From: an uncultured Bacteroidota bacterium
Lineage (GTDB): Bacteria; Bacteroidota; Bacteroidia; Chitinophagales; Chitinophagaceae
Reading direction: 5' to 3'
Assembly: GCA_938008665.1 (NCBI GenBank)
Contig: CALLKA010000181.1
Coordinates: forward strand, 1-15,006
DNA: 15,006 bases
This document shows positions 6,106 to 14,978 of the stretch, piece after piece. The position numbers were made by a program, and so were the translations under genes. The notes under the pieces are model-generated. The model was not told the DNA's origin. It saw only the letters and a program-made list of their open reading frames with translations, and did no database searches. Each line of letters begins with the position of its first letter. Positions within the stretch are counted from its first letter, which is position 1.

Positions 6106-7155
6106 CTAGTTCTTAACCATTGTATAGGTTTTAGCAACAGGGTCTAAAACAAATGTATAAGATCCAGCAGCAGCAACAGCAATGTTTGCACCACCATCAC
6201 TCAATACACCACCTGAGCCACCTAAGTTCACACCCCAGTTGTGGTTTTTTCTAAACTTAACCTCACCTGCAGCCAACGTGGTAGTAATTGACCACTTACC
6301 ATTACTATTATTACACTTCATGTTTACATCTGATCCCCATCCACCTGAAGTAGCAGATCCAATCAATCCCCATGTTTGTAATTCATAAGTAATTTTATTG
6401 GTGTTCAAATCAGCCGTTACCAAGAAGCTTTCAGTAGCATAGGTAACCCCATCTGTTGTGAAAGCAGTAGGTCCTACTAAGTCTGGACCAGCCAAAGCAA
6501 TAGTACCAGCACCTGTTCCAGCGCCATATTCAGGTGCACCCCATGACTTTTTCTTCAATAATTTGAACCCTTGCCCTGTAGCAGTAAATAAGATAACTCC
6601 TTTGTACACACCATCACCAGTAGCAGATACTAAACTATCCGCTGTAGTTGGATCCCAACCTTGGTAAGCACCTGGCATATACAAAGTACCTTTCAATGCA
6701 AAAGGTGTAACGCTCATTGTTTTTACATTGGTATAAACAGCAGCAACACTTGAAGAAATAGTTGATTTTACTCTGCATTCAACACTTGCAGCCACTTCAG
6801 GCACAAAGTTCATTGCAAGTAAAATATCATTTAATTCTAAATGAGTTAAAGATTTTGAAGTCACTCCAGCTTCAAGAATAATTTCCTTAGCCCCTGCAAA
6901 ACTAGTTCCTGCTTTTGCAATTTGCAAAGTGTTGGTAGCTGCAGCATTAAATCCAAAATCAGCTGGCGTAAAGCTTGCTTTAAACGCTTCCACTGTTAAG
7001 TTGGGTTTTGTAAGTACCACTGAACTCACAGAGGTAGTTAATACCCCTGGCACAGCAGTTGTACCTAATTTTACCATTTCACCTTCTTTATTACAAGCGA
7101 TAAGTAATACACCAAAGGTGACTACTAGAAGGATTTTATTTATTATTGTTTTCAT
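6106..7155 (-). CDS. SusE-like starch-binding outer-membrane lipoprotein
   Basis: Surface glycan-binding lipoprotein of an alpha-glucan utilisation locus; it has no catalytic motif. I place the start at the ATG at 7155 rather than the in-frame ATG at 7182, because MKTIINKILLVVTFGVLLIAC is a proper lipoprotein signal (lipobox LIAC, Cys21) and the longer form adds an unlikely leader. The 349-residue protein has an N-terminal SusE-type Ig-like domain (about 35-150) followed by two starch-binding-type modules. The first (about 154-260) begins LYMPGAYQGWDP and contains FKLLKKKSWG. The second (about 262-347) runs from WGLIGSATSGGWG through VKFRKNHNWGVNLG to YTFVLDP. Similarly placed Trp and Lys/Arg residues make the ligand sites in characterised SusE/SusF. 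It follows susD after a gap of only 2 nt from the upstream ATG (29 nt from the preferred one) and ends the operon. The number of binding modules (two) matches B. thetaiotaomicron SusE, not SusF (three). Confidence 0.88.
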   Translation of the reverse strand: MKTIINKILLVVTFGVLLIACNKEGEMVKLGTTAVPGVLTTSVSSVVLTKPNLTVEAFKASFTPADFGFNAAATNTLQIAKAGTSFAGAKEIILEAGVTSKSLTHLELNDILLAMNFVPEVAASVECRVKSTISSSVAAVYTNVKTMSVTPFALKGTLYMPGAYQGWDPTTADSLVSATGDGVYKGVILFTATGQGFKLLKKKSWGAPEYGAGTGAGTIALAGPDLVGPTAFTTDGVTYATESFLVTADLNTNKITYELQTWGLIGSATSGGWGSDVNMKCNNSNGKWSITTTLAAGEVKFRKNHNWGVNLGGSGGVLSDGGANIAVAAAGSYTFVLDPVAKTYTMVKN

Positions 7156-7184
7156 GTTTTTCTTTTTAAAGTAATAAATCAAAA

Positions 7185-9083
7185 TTAATAATTAGGATTC
7201 TGCTTTAAATTTGGATTTGCAGTAAGATCATCAGTTGGTATAGGATAAATCTTTCTCCAAGATTCAACACCCTTACCAGCTTTTGTATCTCCTTTCCAAG
7301 GCCAAACATAAGTGCTTGTTGTAAATTTATCATCGAAACGGATTAAATCTGTTCTTCTGAAACCTTCCCAATACAACTCACGCGCTCTTTCATCCAAAAT
7401 TTGATCAAGTGTATATGAAGTAATGTTACCGCTCTTGTTACCAATAGCTCGCTCACGCAATTTATTGATATAAGAAACAGCAGTAGCATCAGATCCACCT
7501 GCACCGCCACGCTTAACAGCTTCGGCATAAATTAAATACATCTCAGCCAAACGGAACAAAGGCATATCAATGTCAACCTGCGTTGCATCTGAACCATTTG
7601 AACCATCGCTTTTAATGTTTTTAAATTTAGTGATGCCATAACCATCTTTAAAGTCGCCAATGTCATTAATTTCAACGCCATTGTTTCCAGTAAAGAACTG
7701 TGCACGTTGGTCAGGATTTGAAACAGTGTATGATAATGCACCTGGCTTAACGGTTAGCACTACTTTGTAAAAGCCAGCATCCGTTTTCATATTATCACCA
7801 TTTGCTTCCAATGATAAATTAGCGCCGTTATCACCGTAGTTTTCTGACCAATCATTGTTAACTCTAATTTTCCAATCACCACTTAAAAATTTAACATAAG
7901 CAACAAAAACGCCAGCAGTTGCAGTAGGATAAAAAGGAACATCTGGCGTTGCGCCCCAGTTGTTTACCGCTGAACCCACCAAACCATATTTACTAGCAGT
8001 GCCCAATGTAGATGTTACTGCAGGTAAATTTAAATCATACGTAAATGTGTTTACTAAACCTTTAGTGGTTCTAATACCACCCCAGCCTCCATCAATACCA
8101 AAATCAGAAGCCTTCATATTACCACCCACTGCTGCGTGTGTTAAGAAAGTAGTACCTCCCCAGTTGGTGGTGAATTTACCATCATAGTTAATGGTTAAAA
8201 TAAACTCAGGGTTGTTTAAGTGATTATCTGCTCTCATTAATTTAGTGTAATCAGGCAATAAACTATACCCAGTTACTGCAATTACCTTATTTGCATAAGT
8301 GATTGCATCGGTGTTTTTATCAGCACCGGTATACACTTTTGCATTTAAATAATTACGTGCAAGTAATGCCCAAGCTGCTGCTTGATCTGCTCTTCCATAC
8401 TCATTTGCTTTTGGTGCAGCAAGTAAGGGTTCAATTTCTTTTAATTCCTTTTCAACATAAGCGAAAAGATCTGCTCTTGAAATTTGCTTAGGTAATTCAC
8501 TACCCATGGCAATTGAATCTGTAATGAAAGCAGGGCTTCCAAACAAATCCATTAAAACTGAATACTGATAAGCTCTTAAGAATCTTGCTTCCGCTTTGAA
8601 TCTTTTAATATTATCAACATCAGCGCCTGTGATTCCTCTTTTAGCAAGATTCGCATCACTAGATTGTCTGATAAAATCATTCGCTACCGTAATTTGATAA
8701 AATGAACGGTAGTACAACGCTTTAATAAATTGGTTATTTGCAGACCAATTCATTTTGTGAAAATCAGGTAAACCTGCATCACCCCATGAAACGACTGCTT
8801 CATCAGTAGGTAATTCTTGTGCATTCCAATAAAGACGGAAGAAATCCGAAAATCCACCATCGATACCTTGAATATCACCGCCACCATTTGCACCATTATT
8901 TCCACCCAAGGCAAAGGCACCATAAACTTTAGCGAAAGCCTTTTTATAACCATCTACCGAGCTATATACCACATCGGCAGTGATGTCATTTGTAGGTAAT
9001 ACATCAAGTTTTTTTACGCAAGCTCCAAATAGGATTGCAACAAAACTCAACGTTAACCCAACTTTATATAAATTATTTTTCAT
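7185..9083 (-). CDS. SusD/RagB family glycan-binding lipoprotein with an inserted SusE/F-type domain
   Basis: Surface lipoprotein that caps the SusC transporter and captures oligosaccharides. The signal ends in lipobox FGAC (Cys22). SusD features are LPTDEAVVSWGD (91-102), TPR-like helices around RFKAEARFLRAYQYSVLMDLFG (161-182), AAWALLARNYLNAKVY (236-251), and the C-terminal block RLAEMYLIYAEAV (511-523), DERARELYWEGFRRTDLIRF (564-583) and KQNPNY. At 632 residues it is about 100 longer than usual SusD proteins. The excess lies at about 362-458, where the sequence turns into a module resembling the last domain of the SusE-like neighbour; SusD sequence resumes at DQRAQFF. Removing the module leaves about 535 residues, a normal size. 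It starts 20 nt after susC and is surely co-transcribed. The LPTDEA region and the SusE neighbour favour an alpha-glucan ligand. Confidence 0.95.
   Translation of the reverse strand: MKNNLYKVGLTLSFVAILFGACVKKLDVLPTNDITADVVYSSVDGYKKAFAKVYGAFALGGNNGANGGGDIQGIDGGFSDFFRLYWNAQELPTDEAVVSWGDAGLPDFHKMNWSANNQFIKALYYRSFYQITVANDFIRQSSDANLAKRGITGADVDNIKRFKAEARFLRAYQYSVLMDLFGSPAFITDSIAMGSELPKQISRADLFAYVEKELKEIEPLLAAPKANEYGRADQAAAWALLARNYLNAKVYTGADKNTDAITYANKVIAVTGYSLLPDYTKLMRADNHLNNPEFILTINYDGKFTTNWGGTTFLTHAAVGGNMKASDFGIDGGWGGIRTTKGLVNTFTYDLNLPAVTSTLGTASKYGLVGSAVNNWGATPDVPFYPTATAGVFVAYVKFLSGDWKIRVNNDWSENYGDNGANLSLEANGDNMKTDAGFYKVVLTVKPGALSYTVSNPDQRAQFFTGNNGVEINDIGDFKDGYGITKFKNIKSDGSNGSDATQVDIDMPLFRLAEMYLIYAEAVKRGGAGGSDATAVSYINKLRERAIGNKSGNITSYTLDQILDERARELYWEGFRRTDLIRFDDKFTTSTYVWPWKGDTKAGKGVESWRKIYPIPTDDLTANPNLKQNPNY
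7710..8000 (-). other. SusE/F-like carbohydrate-binding domain inserted within SusD
   Basis: This segment encodes SusD residues 362-458. By eye it aligns along its whole length with the C-terminal domain of the SusE-like protein: GLVGSA / GLIGSA, a WG turn followed by DV, GDWKIRVNNDW / GEVKFRKNHNW, NYGDNG / NLGGSG, and the closing AGFYKVVL / AGSYTFVL with SYTV / TYTM. I count about 28 identical positions in roughly 90. The Trp and Lys/Arg positions expected for starch contact are kept. It is in frame, with no stop or shift. Confidence 0.8.
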
Positions 9084-9103
9084 AGTTGTTTGTTTTGTAT
9101 TGA

Positions 9104-12079
9104 TTAAAAATCAAAATTTAAGCCTAATGCAAATACACGAGGTCTAGGATAAAAATTATTATCGATACCACCACCAATTTCAGGATCTAATCCTTTGTAT
9201 TTAGTAATGATGAATGCATTTTGAATACTTGCGTTAAATCTTAAATTTGCTTTATCCTTAAATACTTTCCCTGCATTGTAACCAATATTAATATTGTCTA
9301 CTCTTAAGAAAGAAGCATTTTGAATATAATAATCACTCATTAATTGATTCACCCCATTTTGTGTAAAGCTTGTTTCTAAAATATTCCTTGAAGCATTACC
9401 ATTATGAGTAGCTAAACTTGAGATGGCTCTGAAAGTACCTAAAGTGCTATACACGTTATTATACATATAATTACCAACGTTAGCTCTTACAACAAAACCA
9501 GCATTCCATTTTTTGTAAGTCATATTAGATGTAAATCCTAAGAAAATTTTAGGATCCACACTTTGGTATTGGTATTGGTCTTTATCATTGATAACCCCAT
9601 CCTTGTTACGATCAACAAACAATCCTTCAATTGGTTTTCCTGAAGCATCATATACTTGTTGGAAAACATAAAAAGATCCTCTGTTGTATCCAACTGAATT
9701 AATCATGATCGTGTTTCCCACACCACCAGAAATACCGCCAAATTTATTACCAGGATAATTAGGATCTGGAGAAATTGTTAAATTGGTGATTTTATTTTCA
9801 TTGTAGGTTACGTTGAAACCTAAATCCCAGTTGAAATCCGCTTTATTAACGGCTTGTAAATTCAAGCTTAATTCAACGCCTTTATTTTCCATATCACCCA
9901 CATTCGCAATTACTTGGTTAGAGAAGTTCGCACCTGCAGGTTGTCCTACTAAGTTTAATAAATCAGAAGTTACTTTTTTGTAAATATCTAAACTACCCGT
10001 TAACTTATTGTTGAATAAGCCAAAATCTAAAGCTAAGTTCGAAGTCGCTGTTTGCTCCCACTTCCTTCCGCCATAATAACCACCTGGTGCATACATATTG
10101 TAGAAAGTATTTCCAAATTGGTATTTACCTTGTTGGCCACTTAATGCATAATACGATAAGTAGTCATAGTTACCAATACCATCTTGTTGTCCTGTTTCGC
10201 CATAACCAAATCTTAATTTCAATGCAGAAATTACTTTTGATTGCTTAAACATATTCTCTTCCGCTAAATTCCAAGCTGCTGCGAAAGAAGGGAAGGTAGC
10301 AAAACGGTTATCGGCATTAAATCTTGAAGATCCATCTTGACGGATTGTTCCTGTAAATGAATATTTACCTTTTAATGCGTAGTTAAATCTACCATAAAAT
10401 GATACTAATCTGTTTTCAGGAATATCATAAGGGAAATTAGGCGCAGTGACTACAGTACCATCTTCTGTTAAATCATTGAAATTGAAATTCTTTGATTTAA
10501 ATTCTTGATAAGCATAACCCGCAATTACATCAAATTTACTTTCGATATTTGCAACATATTTTGAATAGTTCAAGTAGGACTCAGCCAATAAGTTGGAATT
10601 TTCTTGCTTGTATTCATTGTTAACACCGCCCTTGCCATTAAAACGTTTAAAGGTGGATGCCGCTGTAGCAGGTATAAAAATAGTACCTGAGCCATTGGAA
10701 ACATCAATACCTATATTCGTGTGTAATCTTAGATCCTTAAAGAACGGTAAAGTGTAATCGATATCAGCATTTGCAATAGTTCTGTTTACATTGCTTAAAT
10801 CTTGCTTTTGCATTAATAATCCTACTGGATTTTTTGGCGCTAAGCCAGCTAAGCCTGTAGTTGAACCTGCATCCAACCACTCATAAAAACCACCAAACGC
10901 AGCCGCATTTGAAGAATATACCGGCTTAGTCGGATCAAAACTAACCGCATTACCAATAGCACCTTGATCAGCGAAACGACTCTTACTAAAAGAAGTTTTT
11001 GCATTCAAGTCAATTTTTAATGCATTTTTGAATAAGCGTGGGCTTAAATTTAAACCTACAGTTGTTCTATCTAATTTACCAGTTTTCAATACCCCTTCTT
11101 GAGATAAAGAAGCAACTGAAAAACGATAAGGCATCAACTTAGTAGCTCCAGAAGCGCTAAAGTTATTTTCAAAAGTTACAGCACTTTGATAAATTTGTTT
11201 TTGCCAATCTGTTTTATCAGTTCCTAATAATTTCTTTTGTGCTGCAGTACCATTTGCATTTACATATTCAGTATACTCGTCAGCACTTAACACATCAACA
11301 TAATTAGCGACTTGTCCAACTGAAGTTTGTGAACTAAAATTATACTTCGTTTTTCCTTGTGCCCCTTTTTTTGTCGTAATAATAATTACACCATTAGAAG
11401 CACGAGATCCATAGATTGCTGCTGCAGATGCATCCTTTAAAATAGTAAACGACTCAATATCATTTGGATTGATTAAAGAAAGTGGGTTTGCAATACCTGA
11501 AATACCATTATTACTTAAAGGAACGTTATCAATAACGATTAAAGGATCATTACTTGCATTAAGCGAAGCACCCCCTCTAATTCTGATGGTACTTCCTGCA
11601 CCAGGCGCACCACCGTTTGAAGTTATTTGCACACCCGCTACTTTACCAGCAATTAATTGTTCTGGACTCGTTAATTGTCCTTTCACAAAGTCCTTGGAAG
11701 AAACGTTAGCAACGCTTCCTGTTAAGTCCTTTTTGCGAACGGAACCATAACCAATTACGACAACATCGCCTAATTGATCGGAATTTTGCGTCAAAGCAAC
11801 ATTGATGTTATTTTGACCTGCGATAGAAACTTCCTTAGCTGCATAGTTCAAAAATGAAACTACCAATGTATTTTCTGTACCAGCAACTTTCAAAGAAAAA
11901 GTTCCATCCGCAGATGTACTCACTCCTTTATTAGTTCCTTTTACAACGACAGAGGCTGCAACCAAAGGAGATCCATCTTTGGCGTCGGTTACCTTACCAG
12001 TAACCGTACGATCTTGCGCAAATGCAGGCAAGCAGATAACTGCTAGCAACAAAGCAACAAGTGTTTTTTTCATGTTCAT
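9104..12079 (-). CDS. SusC/RagA family TonB-dependent outer-membrane transporter
   Basis: Outer-membrane beta-barrel that imports oligosaccharides using energy from TonB-ExbB-ExbD, working as a complex with SusD. The 991 residues comprise a signal peptide ending LPAFAQ (about 1-22), a carboxypeptidase-regulatory-like beta-sandwich (about 24-97), a TonB-box region around DVVVIGYG (105-112) with the SusC signature YGSVRKKDLTGSV (111-123), a plug domain (about 115-240) with the second signature AAAIYGSRASNGVIIITT (219-236), and a barrel of about 750 residues ending in an aromatic strand LGLNFDF. Two starts are possible: ATG at 12079 (MNMKK) and ATG at 12073 (MKK), both giving a valid signal peptide. 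It lies 28 nt after the GH13 gene and 20 nt before susD, so it sits inside the operon. Substrate is inferred from the neighbours, not from its own sequence. Confidence 0.96.
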   Translation of the reverse strand: MNMKKTLVALLLAVICLPAFAQDRTVTGKVTDAKDGSPLVAASVVVKGTNKGVSTSADGTFSLKVAGTENTLVVSFLNYAAKEVSIAGQNNINVALTQNSDQLGDVVVIGYGSVRKKDLTGSVANVSSKDFVKGQLTSPEQLIAGKVAGVQITSNGGAPGAGSTIRIRGGASLNASNDPLIVIDNVPLSNNGISGIANPLSLINPNDIESFTILKDASAAAIYGSRASNGVIIITTKKGAQGKTKYNFSSQTSVGQVANYVDVLSADEYTEYVNANGTAAQKKLLGTDKTDWQKQIYQSAVTFENNFSASGATKLMPYRFSVASLSQEGVLKTGKLDRTTVGLNLSPRLFKNALKIDLNAKTSFSKSRFADQGAIGNAVSFDPTKPVYSSNAAAFGGFYEWLDAGSTTGLAGLAPKNPVGLLMQKQDLSNVNRTIANADIDYTLPFFKDLRLHTNIGIDVSNGSGTIFIPATAASTFKRFNGKGGVNNEYKQENSNLLAESYLNYSKYVANIESKFDVIAGYAYQEFKSKNFNFNDLTEDGTVVTAPNFPYDIPENRLVSFYGRFNYALKGKYSFTGTIRQDGSSRFNADNRFATFPSFAAAWNLAEENMFKQSKVISALKLRFGYGETGQQDGIGNYDYLSYYALSGQQGKYQFGNTFYNMYAPGGYYGGRKWEQTATSNLALDFGLFNNKLTGSLDIYKKVTSDLLNLVGQPAGANFSNQVIANVGDMENKGVELSLNLQAVNKADFNWDLGFNVTYNENKITNLTISPDPNYPGNKFGGISGGVGNTIMINSVGYNRGSFYVFQQVYDASGKPIEGLFVDRNKDGVINDKDQYQYQSVDPKIFLGFTSNMTYKKWNAGFVVRANVGNYMYNNVYSTLGTFRAISSLATHNGNASRNILETSFTQNGVNQLMSDYYIQNASFLRVDNINIGYNAGKVFKDKANLRFNASIQNAFIITKYKGLDPEIGGGIDNNFYPRPRVFALGLNFDF

Positions 12080-12107
12080 AGATTTACGATTTCAAGTTTA
12101 AGAATTG

Positions 12108-14978
12108 TTAATTTGTAATTAAAAGTTTATTTATTTTTTGTTTTTGGTTTAAAGTGATGGATATAAAATACATGCCCGGCATTTGCATGCGTGCATTTTT
12201 ATTAATAATAAATTGTTGGCTTCCTTTTTGTTTATAGCCAGTATATAACACTCCGCAATCATTTCCGTTCATATCATACGCATGTATACTTAATTGACCA
12301 CTTTCAGTTAATTGGTAATTAATTGTTGCACTTGTTCTTAAAGGATTAGGAGTAATAGTCACAGGAATTTTTAATTCAGGCATATCCTTATTCAATACAT
12401 TGGTGATGGTTACCGTAGATATATTTTTATTTGCGTACACATAATACTCACCAGGTTGCAAAGTAATAGAAGCAGAACCTCCCACGACCGATTGGTACTT
12501 ATTGGAATACATGCTATACCAAATACCATCGCTTGGGAAAGCTACATTCGCCGTAGCTGGATTAACATCAAAATTACCCAATACCACTAATTTAATGGAG
12601 TCCCCATTTAATTGCATTGATTTTACAACGCCAGTGGAGTTAACTGTATATTTATTTGAAATGAAGTCGTTCGTATAAGATGGATTATTCCTTAGCTTTA
12701 AAAATTGCGCATAAGCATTATACAAACCTTTTCGATTGGTGTTCGTTAAATAATCCCATTTGATAGGCTTCACTGCTAAACGACAATTATTATTTACCGA
12801 TAAGTCAGTACAAGTATTAATAGAATAATCATAGCCCAATTCCCCAAATTGCCACATGGTTTTTGGTCCAGGTGTTAAAGCCCAAAATGCAGCTGCCATT
12901 TCATTTCGCTTTAAGCCCGTTGCCAAATCACGCGTCGAATATGCGCCGCTTGAATTACCAAACATTGTATTCTTATACATTAATCTTTCTTCATCATGGC
13001 TTTCCATATAGGTAACCAAATGCTGTTGATTCCAACTACGGCCATTGGCAAAAGCATAATTAAAAGAAGCATCCGTATTAAACCCCATGGTTGCTTGATT
13101 GAAATTGTAATTGGCATTACCCCACAACAACATTCCATAATCTGCTAATTCCTTTTCCTCGGCGTTGTCTGCAAAATGCTCTAAAATACAATAACTATTA
13201 TTCGAAGCCTTTTGCATCGTATCATAAATATTTTTCCATATGGTAATGCGAGATGCATCATACGCACCCCAAGCATTAACGTCTGTTGGATTATTTTTTT
13301 GTGTAAAGCCTTTGGACAAATCCCATCTAAATCCATCTATATGATATTGCGTTAGCCAATGTTTAACCACGCTCGAAACTAGTTGCTTGGTTGCAGGAGA
13401 TTCATGATTAAAATCATTACCCACATTAAATGGATGTTTTGCAGCTGTATTTAACCAAGGATTGTTTGCCGCAGGTGCACTTGCCTTGCTGTCCCAATAC
13501 ATTTGTGCTAAAGGAGAAGATCCAAACACATGATTTAAAACCATATCCATGATCACGGCAATCCCTTTGGCATGTGCCGAATCAATAAACTCTTTGATCG
13601 CTAATTCAGTACCATAAAATTTATCAGGCGCGAAAAAGAAACTTGAATTATAACCCCAACTGTCATTGCCCTCAAATTCTGAAAAAGGCATCAACTCAAT
13701 TGCATTGATACCTAATTTTTTAAAATAATTCAAACTGTCCTTTAAAGTTTGAAAATTTTGCTTTTGTACAAAATCACGCAATAGTAATTCGTAAATAACT
13801 AAATTCTTTTTATTGGGTCTGACAAACCCTGCATCCTTCCATTGGTATTTAGGCTTAGCAGTTTGAAAAATACTTACAATGCCTGTTGTTTTACCCGTTG
13901 GATAGGCTTTTAAATTAGGGTAAGTTGCTGCAGGAATGCCCGCATCATTATTCGGGTCTAATATTTTTTCAGTGTTATAATCAGCCACCCTTAAATTATC
14001 ATCAATCAAATATTGATACGCATATTCTTGTCCGGCTTTTAAACCATTGATTTTTATCCAAAAACGTGCACTATCTTTTGTCATGTTCATTACATCCGAC
14101 AAATTGGGGGTCCAATTATTAAAATCACCAATCACAGTGACGCTTGTTTTTTTAGGCGCGTATAAAACCAAGGTGACGGAAGTATCTCCCACATGATAAT
14201 TAATACCATCGGTCACCCCTGTTGGCAATTCCTTTATTGAAATAGCACCCGCTACTAAAAAACCCAATGAATCCTTTGCTGTTGACGAACCATTATCACC
14301 AACCACCAACACTTTTTGTGTTCCTAGTCGATTCACAATTTTAAAAGCAGATAAGGAACTTGTATTGGTCATTGACTTTAACAAAGTGTCATTGAAATAT
14401 ATGGACAAATTTGCATCCGCACTTGCTTTTGCATTGATAAATAAAGTATCTCCTATCCCTTTTTTTATTGCTTCAAATTGCGGCTGGTAAAGTGGTTGCA
14501 GAAATGGCGTATCAATTTTAACTTGAAATTGATTATCCACTACCGATAAAAACATATCTGAATTATCTTCATTGGCTAGTTTAACACCAGCTGCTGTTCT
14601 AAATAAAACGGCAATCTTTACTATTTTTTCTGAAGCATCTGTAATGCCAAAAAATGTTCTCAAGTTTCCTGGAATCGTGTAAGTCCATTTATTATTTCCA
14701 ATCGAAGTACATTTAATTTTTGGATCTGTCCCGCCCCACACTGAAAAACTGGGCACATATTTCCATGCACTACTATTGGCACTTAAGTTGGTGATGACAC
14801 CAATGTGAACATAAACGTCACCCGTAAAATTTTGTAAATTTTTATTACCCTTATTAGCATCAGCAGTAATCAAAACATTGTTGCTCGACTCCAAAATAAA
14901 ATTTGGATCGGTTTTTAATAGCTGCCCATTGGCATTCATTACTGTTGTTAAACAAAACAAAGCAATTAGTTTTTTCAT
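12108..14978 (-). CDS. Secreted GH13 alpha-amylase-family enzyme with T9SS sorting domain
   Basis: Glycoside hydrolase expected to cleave alpha-1,4 (possibly alpha-1,6) glucan outside the cell. The 956 residues are, in order: a signal peptide (1-19, ANGQ end, no lipobox); an N-terminal beta domain (about 22-145, VYVHIGVITN, WKYVP) resembling DUF4961; an Ig-like stretch (about 155-243); an E-set/CBM48-like module (about 258-345, VIGDFNNW); the GH13 barrel (about 390-765); a beta-sandwich C domain (about 775-850); and a T9SS type A sorting domain (about 872-956). GH13 regions seen are DMVLNH (478-483), GFRWDLSKGF with nucleophile Asp553, ILEHF with acid/base Glu600, and YMESHDEER with Asp662. 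All three catalytic acids are present. It is the first gene of the operon visible here. SusG, in contrast, is a lipoprotein without a sorting domain. The exact specificity (amylase, pullulanase or branching-type) cannot be fixed from motifs. Confidence 0.93.
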   Translation of the reverse strand: MKKLIALFCLTTVMNANGQLLKTDPNFILESSNNVLITADANKGNKNLQNFTGDVYVHIGVITNLSANSSAWKYVPSFSVWGGTDPKIKCTSIGNNKWTYTIPGNLRTFFGITDASEKIVKIAVLFRTAAGVKLANEDNSDMFLSVVDNQFQVKIDTPFLQPLYQPQFEAIKKGIGDTLFINAKASADANLSIYFNDTLLKSMTNTSSLSAFKIVNRLGTQKVLVVGDNGSSTAKDSLGFLVAGAISIKELPTGVTDGINYHVGDTSVTLVLYAPKKTSVTVIGDFNNWTPNLSDVMNMTKDSARFWIKINGLKAGQEYAYQYLIDDNLRVADYNTEKILDPNNDAGIPAATYPNLKAYPTGKTTGIVSIFQTAKPKYQWKDAGFVRPNKKNLVIYELLLRDFVQKQNFQTLKDSLNYFKKLGINAIELMPFSEFEGNDSWGYNSSFFFAPDKFYGTELAIKEFIDSAHAKGIAVIMDMVLNHVFGSSPLAQMYWDSKASAPAANNPWLNTAAKHPFNVGNDFNHESPATKQLVSSVVKHWLTQYHIDGFRWDLSKGFTQKNNPTDVNAWGAYDASRITIWKNIYDTMQKASNNSYCILEHFADNAEEKELADYGMLLWGNANYNFNQATMGFNTDASFNYAFANGRSWNQQHLVTYMESHDEERLMYKNTMFGNSSGAYSTRDLATGLKRNEMAAAFWALTPGPKTMWQFGELGYDYSINTCTDLSVNNNCRLAVKPIKWDYLTNTNRKGLYNAYAQFLKLRNNPSYTNDFISNKYTVNSTGVVKSMQLNGDSIKLVVLGNFDVNPATANVAFPSDGIWYSMYSNKYQSVVGGSASITLQPGEYYVYANKNISTVTITNVLNKDMPELKIPVTITPNPLRTSATINYQLTESGQLSIHAYDMNGNDCGVLYTGYKQKGSQQFIINKNARMQMPGMYFISITLNQKQKINKLLITN
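12111..12365 (-). other. Type IX secretion system C-terminal sorting domain
   Basis: Residues about 872-956 of the GH13 protein show the Por-secretion (type A) pattern: a proline-rich start with TPNP (876-879), alternating beta-strand segments ATINYQL and SIHAYDMNG, then PGMYFISI and a short lysine-rich end KLLITN. The domain directs export across the outer membrane and is normally removed on secretion. Confidence 0.85.

Noticed and set aside
7156..7182. Upstream in-frame ATG adding nine residues (MIYYFKKKN) to the SusE-like protein
   Set aside because: The ATG at 7155 gives a textbook lipoprotein signal, and the longer form would put an extra charged and aromatic leader in front of it.
11469..11750. 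A 93-codon plus-strand frame opposite the SusC plug domain
   Set aside because: It is a shadow of susC. Similar shadows opposite fabF (3067-3450), susD and susE-like genes were dropped for the same reason.
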